DNA from: Coriobacteriaceae bacterium
GTDB taxonomy: Bacteria; Actinomycetota; Coriobacteriia; Anaerosomatales; D1FN1-002
Direction: 5' to 3'
Assembly (NCBI GenBank): GCA_013824215.1
Contig: PNNM01000049.1
Location: forward strand, 1-7,670
Length of the DNA stretch: 7,670 nucleotides
Below, piece by piece: positions 1 to 5,939 of this stretch. The position numbers were made by a program, and so were the translations under genes. The notes below the pieces were generated by a model. The model worked only from the letters and a program-made list of their open reading frames with translations. It searched no databases and was not told the origin of the DNA. Position 1 is the stretch's first letter. The number at the start of each line of letters is the position of its first letter.

Positions 1-1047
1 GGCGAAGTCCGGCCCGTGGGACAGCCAACGCCCGTGACACCGCCCGCAATCCTTGTCCTCGACGTGGCAGCCCCAGCAGAGCTCCTTGCGGTCGAAGGCG
101 GCTTGGCGGGCGTGACCGCCTGCGCGGAAGGCGCGCGTGTGCGGCATGCGGATGCCGTGGCAGTCATCGCACGGCTTCTGGCTGTGGCAGCCTCCGCACT
201 CCTCGACCGGCGGGAGCTTGACTTTGAAGAACAACCGGCCGGCGCCGGCGGTGCCGGCGGCTCCGTTGGCGATCCCCGTGGGCGCGGTGTGGCCCGGATC
301 GCCCGTGTGGCACGTGTCGCACTCCGCCGAGGCTGTCGCACCGCCGTGGCAGGGGATGCACTTGGACATCGGTGTCCGGGCCGCGGTCTCGTCGTGCCCG
401 ATCCCCCGGTGGCACTCCGCACACGTCATCCCCGCGGCCAAGGGCGCGGTGTGGGACATCCTCACGCCTGCTCGCGCGGAGACGGTCGTCTCGGCGGTGT
501 CTCGGCGATGACAGCGGAGGCACGAGTCGGAGGGCGTCGGCGAGGGATAGCGGAAGTCGCCGACACCGTACACCCGGAGCAGATGTCCCGTCCGTGCGAC
601 GGCGTTGCCCAATGAGGCCGGACCGCCATGCTCGTGACACGCCGAGCAGCTGAGGCCCGCGTGAGCGCCCTGCGTGTCCGAGCGGGCGACCTTCGCACCG
701 TGGTGACAGGAGTCGGCGCAGAAGGTGCGGCTTCCGGTGACGATGGCGGCGGCGACGACCGCGCCGATGACGAGCAGCGCGGTCAGCCAACCGAGTCCGA
801 CCCTCATCGAAGCAGCACCCTTGGGCGAGAGCCGGATGCGCGGCTGCGGCGTCGTCTCGGTCTCGGCCCGCGGCTCGGGCGCCTTCTCGCGCTTCGGACC
901 CATCAAGTAGAGCAGCAGCGCGACGATCACGATGAGCACGAGGAGGATGACGATCGCGAGCATGAGGGCGGAGACCGCGAGGTTCGAGGTGGGCTCCTGG
1001 AGTACCTGGGTCAGGTTGGACACGAAGGTCAGGAGGGTGTCGGTCAC
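1..1047 (-). CDS. Membrane-anchored multihaem c-type cytochrome, NapC/NrfH-like N-terminal haem region (3' partial)
   Basis: 349 codons are open to the left edge, so the C-terminus is missing. The start is GTG (1047-1045), overlapping the stop of the upstream cytochrome as GTGA, with a GGTGAAGG Shine-Dalgarno-like run four bases before it. Two hydrophobic segments (about residues 23-49 and 82-104) flank a charged loop that opens with GPKREK. The likely topology is N-out, loop in, haem domain outside. Haem sites in order: CADSCH (110-115, a CX3CH form), then CXXCH at 134, 176, 209, 230, 243, 284, 293, 324 and 334. Spacing matches the upstream cytochrome site by site (for example the VRxxH-x9-C segment, and the 13- and 9-residue steps), so the two are paralogues. 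On that alignment one more diheme module probably lies beyond the window. Role inferred: electron transfer at the outer face of the membrane, in series with its neighbour. The precise family and partner cannot be named from sequence alone. Confidence 0.93.
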   Translation of the reverse strand, partial: MTDTLLTFVSNLTQVLQEPTSNLAVSALMLAIVILLVLIVIVALLLYLMGPKREKAPEPRAETETTPQPRIRLSPKGAASMRVGLGWLTALLVIGAVVAAAIVTGSRTFCADSCHHGAKVARSDTQGAHAGLSCSACHEHGGPASLGNAVARTGHLLRVYGVGDFRYPSPTPSDSCLRCHRRDTAETTVSARAGVRMSHTAPLAAGMTCAECHRGIGHDETAARTPMSKCIPCHGGATASAECDTCHTGDPGHTAPTGIANGAAGTAGAGRLFFKVKLPPVEECGGCHSQKPCDDCHGIRMPHTRAFRAGGHARQAAFDRKELCWGCHVEDKDCGRCHGRWLSHGPDFA

Positions 1048-2009
1048 GGTACCTTCACCGTCCTGCCGATCCGGCCGTCGGTGCTACCCGGGTGCGTGTG
1101 CTTCACGTGGCAGCCGTCGCAGTCCTCGGGGTAGTGGCATCTCGTGCAGATGGGATCGAGCCGGGCCTTGGCGATCCCCGGGTGCTGTTTGAGGAACGTG
1201 GCCGCATGCGGCATGCGGACCCCGTGGCAGTTGTCGCAGAAGCGCTCGGTCGAGTGGCACTTGGCGCAGGAGTCCGGCCGCTGGCGATAGATGCCGCCGT
1301 GGGTGCTGGTGAAGCTCGCCGGGTGCGGCATGTCCACGCCGTGGCAGCGTTTGCAGTAGCCTCTCGGGTGGCAGGTGACACAGTACGTCACGCTCCCCAG
1401 ACCGTGGTTCTTCTGCCAGCCCGGTCCGTGGGTCACGCGCCACGTACTGGTCGCCAGACGCTGGCGCTCGAGCTTGGCGGCATGGCACGAGTCGCACTGC
1501 TTGGAGGCGCGCACCCGGTCGTGACAGACGACGCACCGCTCCATGTCGTACTCACGCGGCCAGCGCGAGGCTGTGCTGTGCGCAGCGCCCGAGTGGCACG
1601 AGTCGCACGTGCCGCCTTCTTCCACGCACGTCTCGTGCACGATGCGCACGCCGTTCTTCTCGATGCGGCCGGCGAGAACGGCCTCGTGGCACGAGAGGCA
1701 GCGAGCCATCGCGGTGTGGATGCCCGGGCCGGTGGGCGAGGCCTCGCGTGAGACGAGCCCTCGCGGGTACATCACCGCCGCCTCGCGAGCCTTGAAGCCG
1801 GGGAAGTCCCAGGCTCCGGTGTCGAGATGGCACGCGTAGCACGAGACGCTCTTGTGCGGCGAGGCCTCGAGTGCCGATGCGTACGGGCGCATCGTGTGGC
1901 ACGAAGCGCACACGTCGGAGGCCGACGAGACGGTGACGGCGAGGACGAGCACGCCGAGCGTCCACAGCGTGATGACGACTGCTCTGAGAGGGCGTGGGGG
2001 AACCGGCAT
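1044..2009 (-). CDS. Dodecahaem membrane-anchored c-type cytochrome, NapC/NrfH-like start
   Basis: 321 residues starting at ATG, with no strong Shine-Dalgarno. One hydrophobic helix (about 9-30) is followed at once by haem sites, as in membrane-anchored quinol-oxidising cytochromes. There are 12 CXXCH sites, at residues 34, 57, 104, 135, 159, 172, 210, 219, 248, 258, 288 and 297. The first is CASCHTM, the CXXCHxM form used by NrfH/NapC haem 1, and a histidine (H52) lies shortly before the second site. Known NapC/NrfH proteins carry four or five haems and pass electrons from menaquinol to periplasmic reductases. This protein has that opening plus a long extra array. From 210 the pattern becomes a repeat of 38-40 residues: C-x2-CH, a short gap, C-x2-CHG-x2-MPH, x3-F, then a further His. 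Two good copies and one degenerate copy are present. It is first in a two-gene minus-strand operon, overlapping the next gene by four bases. Menaquinol oxidation is inferred; the cytochrome assignment is firm. Confidence 0.96.
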   Translation of the reverse strand: MPVPPRPLRAVVITLWTLGVLVLAVTVSSASDVCASCHTMRPYASALEASPHKSVSCYACHLDTGAWDFPGFKAREAAVMYPRGLVSREASPTGPGIHTAMARCLSCHEAVLAGRIEKNGVRIVHETCVEEGGTCDSCHSGAAHSTASRWPREYDMERCVVCHDRVRASKQCDSCHAAKLERQRLATSTWRVTHGPGWQKNHGLGSVTYCVTCHPRGYCKRCHGVDMPHPASFTSTHGGIYRQRPDSCAKCHSTERFCDNCHGVRMPHAATFLKQHPGIAKARLDPICTRCHYPEDCDGCHVKHTHPGSTDGRIGRTVKVP

Positions 2010-2035
2010 CTGATCCGAGGGTCGCAGGTCCGCCG

Positions 2036-2052
2036 CGAGCTCGTTCGGCTCG
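2036..2052. promoter_or_regulatory. Inverted repeat in the divergent control region (candidate operator)
   Basis: CGAGC (2036-2040) and GCTCG (2048-2052) are perfect inverted arms around a seven-base centre (TCGTTCG). The repeat fills the space between where a -35 would lie and the TATAAT box at 2055, a usual place for repressor binding. It sits between the divergent cytochrome operon and the plus-strand membrane protein gene, so a bound regulator could affect both. Five-base arms are short in such GC-rich DNA, so this is a candidate only. Confidence 0.3.
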
Positions 2053-2054
2053 CC

Positions 2055-2060
2055 TATAAT
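2055..2060 (+). promoter_or_regulatory. Perfect -10 box (TATAAT) positioned for a leaderless transcript
   Basis: TATAAT stands out in GC-rich surroundings. It is followed by exactly seven bases (GCAGGTC) and then GTG at 2068, in frame with the downstream gene. Start of transcription about seven bases after the -10 would fall on the G of that GTG, giving a leaderless mRNA, a common arrangement in actinobacteria. No convincing TTGACA-like -35 is seen at 16-18 bases upstream, also usual for leaderless actinobacterial promoters. The next upstream in-frame ATG (2059) overlaps the box itself and would not be transcribed from it. Confidence 0.6.
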
Positions 2061-2067
2061 GCAGGTC

Positions 2068-3996
2068 GTGACTAGCGATCATGGTACCATGCGGGCCCGC
2101 TCGGGCTTGCAGCCGAACACCTCCGGGTCCTGGCGCGCCGACGCGTGGGCATGGGTGCTCGTGGGTTGCGGGGTGGGCGCGGCGCTGGCGGCCGTCATGC
2201 CGATCGGCGCGGTCCAGCCGACCGACATGCCGGTGCTGTTCCTTGCGCTGGCCGCGTTGTGCGCCTGCGCGTGGATGCTCCTGCACCGGTTGCGCGATGA
2301 GGCTCACACGACGAGTCTGCCGTGGCGTGTGCTCCACCCCCTCGCGCTCTTCCTCGCCGGGGGTGCCGTCTCGACGGCGTTCTCGGACCAGAGGTGGACC
2401 GCTCTGCTTGGAGCCCCGGGCAGCTCGCTGGGTCTCCTTCAGCTCCTGGCGCTCGCCGCGGTCGTTGTCGGTGCTGCGTACATGGGCGGCCGCCTTCGCA
2501 ACGCGCTCGTCCTGGCAGCGCCGTGGATGCTGCTCCTGCAGTCCGTCGCGGTGGCGTTCCGGATGCTCGCGGGGCGCAACGGGATCGGCACGCTGTCGAA
2601 CTCCAGCTTCATGGCGCAGGTCATCGTCGTCCTGCTGCCGCTCGCGCTCGTCCCGGCGCTGGGTCGAGACCCGCGCCTGTCCTCGGCGGGAGTCGCCGGA
2701 CGTCTTGCGGCATCGGTTGCGGCCGTCGTCGCGCTCGCGGCATCCGGGTCGCGCGCGGGTGTCGTTCTGGCGCTCGGCGGGACCGCCGTGTGCTGGGCGC
2801 TGACGCGCGGCTGGCAACCGCCTCTCCCTCTCGGGCGCACGAGGCTCGCGGCGGTCTCGGTCGGCGCGGTCGCCCTCGCGGTCGTGCCGGTGGTCGCGGT
2901 CCTGGCGGTCGCGCGGGGACGGGTCCCGCGGGGCCTGCTCGCGGTGCGTCCGGAGATGTGGGACGCGGCTCTCCGTGTGTGGCGCGATGCCCCGGTCCTG
3001 GGCGCGGGTCCGGATGCCTACCGCGTCGCGTCCGCGCCGTTCGCGGGCGTGGCGCTCGCCGCCAACGAAGCCGCCGTCAACCTGGGGTTCGGCGCGCTCG
3101 CCGCCGACCCGCACAACGTCGTCATGCTCCTGCTGGCCAACGGCGGGATCGTGGCGTTCGTCGCGGCCGCGTGGCTGCTCGCCGAGGTCCTGCGCAACTG
3201 GGCAGCCCAGCGAGCAGCAGGCAGGCTCGACGCCGCGGCCGCCCTCGGGGCCACCCTGTACGTGCTCACGGGCCTGCTCACTCCGCTGCCCCTGCAGACG
3301 GCCCTGCTCGGCGCGATCGTGCTCGGCGCGTCGCTGGCTCCCGAGAGAGCACCCGCTGCGCCGACGGTGCCGCGCACTGCGCTCCGCACGGCTGCCTGGG
3401 GGCCCTGGGTGCTCTCGGCGCTCGCCGCGCTCGTCGTGCTCGCCCACGTGACGACCCGCATCGCCGTCGGCCCCATCGAGGAGGGGAACGTCACGCCTGG
3501 GCGCGCGGCTCGGACCCAAGCCGCCGCGGACCTGTGGCGCGCCGACCCGTTCCTGCATTTCTGGGCGGGGCGGATGTGGATGTTCGTCGCCGACGAGTCC
3601 CCCGACGGCCTGCGTCTCGCCATCGCGGACTCGGCGAAGGCTGCCGAGATGGAGCCGGCGAACCCGTTCTACGTGCGGGACAAGGCGCTCGCGATGAAGC
3701 TCTACTCCGAGGACGTGACCGCCACCTCGGACGCGTACCGCGCCGCACTCGAGCTCTTTCCGAACTGGTTCGAGGCGACGTTCGAGTTCGGCGACTACCT
3801 GCTGGAGCACGGCAGAGCCGAGGAGGCCGAGGTCTACGCACTGAGGGCCGTCGAGCTCGGACCCGGCATCGGCGAGGCCCACGGGTTCGCCGCGGCCGTC
3901 TACGACGCCTTGGGGGAGCCGGCCAAGGCCGAGGGGTACCGCCGTCGCGCCACGGAGCTGCTCGCGGAGAAGGGCACGCTCCAGCAGATGAGGTGA
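2068..3996 (+). CDS. O-antigen ligase / O-oligosaccharyltransferase superfamily membrane protein with C-terminal TPR-like region
   Basis: 642 residues from GTG 2068, chosen because a TATAAT box lies seven bases upstream; ATG 2059 and ATG 2089 are in-frame alternatives. About 11-12 hydrophobic helices span residues 26-467. Wzy_C / O-antigen-ligase hallmarks are visible. Residues 176-182 hold an SNSSF stretch and 227-231 hold GSRAG. Residues 294-318 hold the R-x3-W-x2-A-x3-W-x2-APVLGAGPDAY block, and 347-350 hold DPHN at the end of the large outer loop. In this superfamily (WaaL, Wzy, PglL) lipid-linked glycans are transferred to lipid A core, growing polymer or protein. After the last helix, residues 480-642 form a helical TPR-like region with repeats near 520-550 and 560-630, a C-terminal extension found on some members. 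The substrate cannot be told from sequence. No sugar-nucleotide or glycosyltransferase genes are visible in the window, so glycan synthesis must be encoded elsewhere. Its position between cytochrome genes suggests a role in envelope or cytochrome modification (inference). Confidence 0.85.
   Translation: MTSDHGTMRARSGLQPNTSGSWRADAWAWVLVGCGVGAALAAVMPIGAVQPTDMPVLFLALAALCACAWMLLHRLRDEAHTTSLPWRVLHPLALFLAGGAVSTAFSDQRWTALLGAPGSSLGLLQLLALAAVVVGAAYMGGRLRNALVLAAPWMLLLQSVAVAFRMLAGRNGIGTLSNSSFMAQVIVVLLPLALVPALGRDPRLSSAGVAGRLAASVAAVVALAASGSRAGVVLALGGTAVCWALTRGWQPPLPLGRTRLAAVSVGAVALAVVPVVAVLAVARGRVPRGLLAVRPEMWDAALRVWRDAPVLGAGPDAYRVASAPFAGVALAANEAAVNLGFGALAADPHNVVMLLLANGGIVAFVAAAWLLAEVLRNWAAQRAAGRLDAAAALGATLYVLTGLLTPLPLQTALLGAIVLGASLAPERAPAAPTVPRTALRTAAWGPWVLSALAALVVLAHVTTRIAVGPIEEGNVTPGRAARTQAAADLWRADPFLHFWAGRMWMFVADESPDGLRLAIADSAKAAEMEPANPFYVRDKALAMKLYSEDVTATSDAYRAALELFPNWFEATFEFGDYLLEHGRAEEAEVYALRAVELGPGIGEAHGFAAAVYDALGEPAKAEGYRRRATELLAEKGTLQQMR
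2080..2091. promoter_or_regulatory. Perfect 12-bp palindrome CATGGTACCATG
   Basis: A perfect palindrome with no extension on either side, about 20 bases after the -10 box and within the first codons of the gene starting at 2068. It contains two ATG triplets, one of which (2089) is an in-frame alternative start. It could bind a regulator or form a hairpin at the mRNA 5' end, or be chance. No known operator is recognised. Confidence 0.2.
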
Positions 3997-4012
3997 CCCC
4001 GCTCGGGCGTAG

Positions 4013-4018
4013 TACAAT
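4013..4018 (+). promoter_or_regulatory. -10-like box (TACAAT) for the FN3 cytochrome operon
   Basis: TACAAT lies 17 bases after the stop of the ligase-like gene and is an AT-rich island in GC-rich sequence. It differs from the box at 2055 by one base. It too is followed by seven bases and a GTG (4026). Expected transcription start is about 4025-4026. A -35 is not evident; GTGACC at 3993 is the closest match but only 14 bases away. It could supply the cytochrome and lipoprotein genes separately from the upstream gene. Confidence 0.45.
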
Positions 4019-4181
4019 CGACCCGGTGTGCATCTACGATGAAGCAAGATTATCCGTGGGTGCGGCCCCCGCGACGCGAGGGCCGGCCTTTGGTGTGTTC
4101 GTCGTCCGGCGCGGCGTGCGCGGCAGGTCGAGCCTCCGTGCGACGTCGCTCGTCGCGAGAGGCTGAGACGGTAGCTGGCGC
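4019..4181 (+). promoter_or_regulatory. Structured 5' leader upstream of the FN3 multihaem cytochrome (no known riboswitch recognised)
   Basis: This leader contains three successive predicted hairpins. Hairpin 1 (4064-4084) has stem GGCCC/GGGCC and an inner CGC/GCG. Hairpin 2 (4106-4123) has one bulged G. Hairpin 3 (4131-4164) has outer arms AGCCTC/GAGGCT and inner arms GCGACG/CGTCGC around a TCGCT loop. The third ends 17 bases before the cytochrome ATG and has no following T-run, so it is not a classical intrinsic terminator. A 46-codon frame runs from GTG 4026 to TGA 4164-4166. It includes GAA, GCA, AGA and TTA codons near its start, which do not fit the strongly GC-biased third positions of neighbouring genes. 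It is more likely untranslated, though a leaderless leader peptide is possible. GC-rich DNA forms hairpins easily. Confidence 0.35.
4131..4164 (+). other. Strong two-part stem-loop just before the cytochrome start
   Basis: Outer six-base arms AGCCTC (4131-4136) and GAGGCT (4159-4164) enclose a 3x2 internal loop. Inside are six-base arms GCGACG (4140-4145) and CGTCGC (4151-4156) with a five-base loop. All 12 pairs are Watson-Crick. It lies within the leader and could gate ribosome access, act as an attenuator, or be a U-less actinobacterial-type terminator that makes cytochrome expression conditional. Confidence 0.4.
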
Positions 4182-5933
4182 ATGACAGGTAACCGCGGCC
4201 ACAACGCAGTGCACCGTTCCGGCGGCGGCTTCGGCGCCCCCGGGGCGCGCTGGGCCGCGATCGCGGTCGCGGCGGGGATCCTCGTCGTGCTCGGGATCGG
4301 CACGGCGCTCGGCGGCGCGCTGCAGGCGGGCCCCCCGGCTCCCGGCGGCGTCAGTGCGAACGCCGGGGCCACCGGCACCGTCGGCATCGTCATCTGGGAG
4401 GCGCCCGCCCCCGACGTCGAAGTGGCCGGTTACCGCGTCTGGCGCGCCGAGGCCGACGGTCCGTTCGTGCCCGTCGGGGCGGTCCCGGGCGGCGCGACCG
4501 GGTTCAGCGACACCTCCGGTCTGCCGGGTGAGGCCTACCGTTACGGCGTGAGCGCGATGGATGCGAATGGCCGCGAGTCGCAGGTCGCAGCCGCCGATGC
4601 GGTCGTCACCGCGACGTGGAGCCTTTCTCCGCACGTGAGGCTCGACGCCAGGACGGTCGGGTCGAGCAACTCGTGCGGCACGTGCCACCGGCCGCACGGC
4701 GCGGGGACCGCCGAGGCGCTCCTGCGCGAGGGCGAGACGCTCACGGGTCAGTCCGCCGTGTGCTACCGGTGTCACTCGGAGACCATCATCGCCGCGGACG
4801 TGGGGCCGGGTTCGGACGCGTTCTCCCTGTTCAGCGGCCACACACTCGAGGCTACGGCCTCGGGTGCCGACATGACCGCCGAGTGCGGCTCCTGTCACGA
4901 CCTGCACGCCGCGAGTTCCGCAAGCCCGATGCTCCGGCCCGCGTTCTTGAGGACCTCCGCCGGCACGCGCACGGTCTCCGGTCCCATCTCGTGGTGCCTG
5001 GCGTGCCACGACGAGCTCGGCACGTGGTACTCGAACGCCTACGGCGCCGCCTACCCGGCCCTCGGCACCGGTCCGCGGGACGCGGACGGCTATCCGATCT
5101 CCGGGACCTGGCCGGGCGCGGCCATCTACACCGACGAGACGCGCAGCCCGCACGCACGCATACCGGCATCCGCGTCGCTCGGGCGCGTGACCGGCGACTG
5201 CCTGTACTGCCACGCGGCGCATCGCGGCGCGAACCGATACGACGGGCTGAGGGAGTCGTACCGGCCCACATCCGCCGGGACGCTCGCCGAGGACCACTCG
5301 ACCGGCGCCTACGCGGCAGCCTGCTTCGTCTGTCACGGCGGCACTTCGCCCGCTGGCCTCGACGTGATCGTGACGGACATCAAGCGCCACGCCGTCTCGA
5401 CCTCACCGAACGCGGGCCATCGCGTCAGGAGCGGCGGCGTTCTGCCGCCTCGCGCGCAGCTGCCCTGCTACGACTGCCACGACCCCCATGGGACGGCGGG
5501 CTCGGCATACGGCCTGCTCGTCGTGACGCAGACCGGTCCGGGTGCGACCGTTGTCCTCGGCGACGCGCCGGGCGAGATCGCGCTGTCGGAGGCCGCCGTA
5601 CCTGCGGACGTGCGCGCGTTCTGCCTGTCGTGCCACACCACGAGCGACACGTCGGCCGGATGGGACGGATCGTCGATCGGCACGGTCGCCGCCGGGGCGC
5701 TCGTCGAGGGCATCGACCGCACCTCGCAATCCGCCTTCCTGAGGCTGCGCTCGAACAAGGCGCACGAGCAGGCCGATCCGCGCTCGTGCTACGAGTGCCA
5801 CGGCCGGGACTACTCCTCGGCAGGTTCGTTCAACGTGCACGATCCGGCCGTGCCTGTAGTGCCTGTCGACGTCACCGGATCGTCCGATGTCCCCGCGGGG
5901 TTCGACGCGACCTCCGTCGCGCCTGTGCCGTAG
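4182..5933 (+). CDS. FN3-domain multihaem c-type cytochrome with doubled CXXCH motifs (nine haems)
   Basis: 583 residues from ATG, preceded by only a weak GGTAG seven bases upstream. A basic N-terminus and one hydrophobic stretch (about 22-48) give a signal peptide or signal anchor. Residues about 51-144 look like a fibronectin type III domain, including GYRVWRAE, the FSDTSGLPG turn and YRYGVSAMDANGRES. Nine CXXCH sites follow at 165, 194, 235, 272, 340, 381, 429, 481 and 536. The first eight form four pairs of the doubled-CXXCH (Paired_CXXCH) type. In each pair the first motif is followed by xxH (CHRPHG, CHDLHA, CHAAHRG, CHDPHG), then a leucine-rich linker and the second motif. The ninth is unpaired, and the protein ends in a Pro/Val/Ser/Thr-rich tail of about 30 residues. 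Such cytochromes act outside the membrane in electron transfer, where FN3 domains may mediate protein or surface contact. The haem assignment is firm; partner and electron acceptor are unknown. The lipoprotein gene follows after six bases. Confidence 0.95.
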   Translation: MTGNRGHNAVHRSGGGFGAPGARWAAIAVAAGILVVLGIGTALGGALQAGPPAPGGVSANAGATGTVGIVIWEAPAPDVEVAGYRVWRAEADGPFVPVGAVPGGATGFSDTSGLPGEAYRYGVSAMDANGRESQVAAADAVVTATWSLSPHVRLDARTVGSSNSCGTCHRPHGAGTAEALLREGETLTGQSAVCYRCHSETIIAADVGPGSDAFSLFSGHTLEATASGADMTAECGSCHDLHAASSASPMLRPAFLRTSAGTRTVSGPISWCLACHDELGTWYSNAYGAAYPALGTGPRDADGYPISGTWPGAAIYTDETRSPHARIPASASLGRVTGDCLYCHAAHRGANRYDGLRESYRPTSAGTLAEDHSTGAYAAACFVCHGGTSPAGLDVIVTDIKRHAVSTSPNAGHRVRSGGVLPPRAQLPCYDCHDPHGTAGSAYGLLVVTQTGPGATVVLGDAPGEIALSEAAVPADVRAFCLSCHTTSDTSAGWDGSSIGTVAAGALVEGIDRTSQSAFLRLRSNKAHEQADPRSCYECHGRDYSSAGSFNVHDPAVPVVPVDVTGSSDVPAGFDATSVAPVP

Positions 5934-5939
5934 CGTCGC

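Noticed and set aside
16..615. Plus-strand frame opposite the left cytochrome
   Set aside because: The opposite strand reads ordered CXXCH sites without a stop; this frame is Ala/Val/Arg-rich filler.
2059..2061. ATG 2059 as start of the ligase-like protein
   Set aside because: It overlaps the TATAAT box, lacks a ribosome binding site, and GTG 2068 fits a leaderless start exactly. It would hold only if another promoter lies upstream.
1552..4047. Very long minus-strand open frame (831 codons) opposite the membrane protein gene
   Set aside because: Its product is Arg/Gly/Pro/His-rich low-complexity sequence typical of the antisense frame of GC-rich genes. The plus strand has clear membrane helices and family motifs, and the right end of this frame overlaps the true cytochrome in another frame.
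4019..4181. Cyclic-di-GMP (GEMM) riboswitch, often placed before multihaem cytochromes in other bacteria
   Set aside because: GGTAGC and GGTAACC near the gene start recall part of the motif. The expected core segments, such as the CACAGGGCAAACC-like and GACGCAAAGCC-like stretches, are absent.
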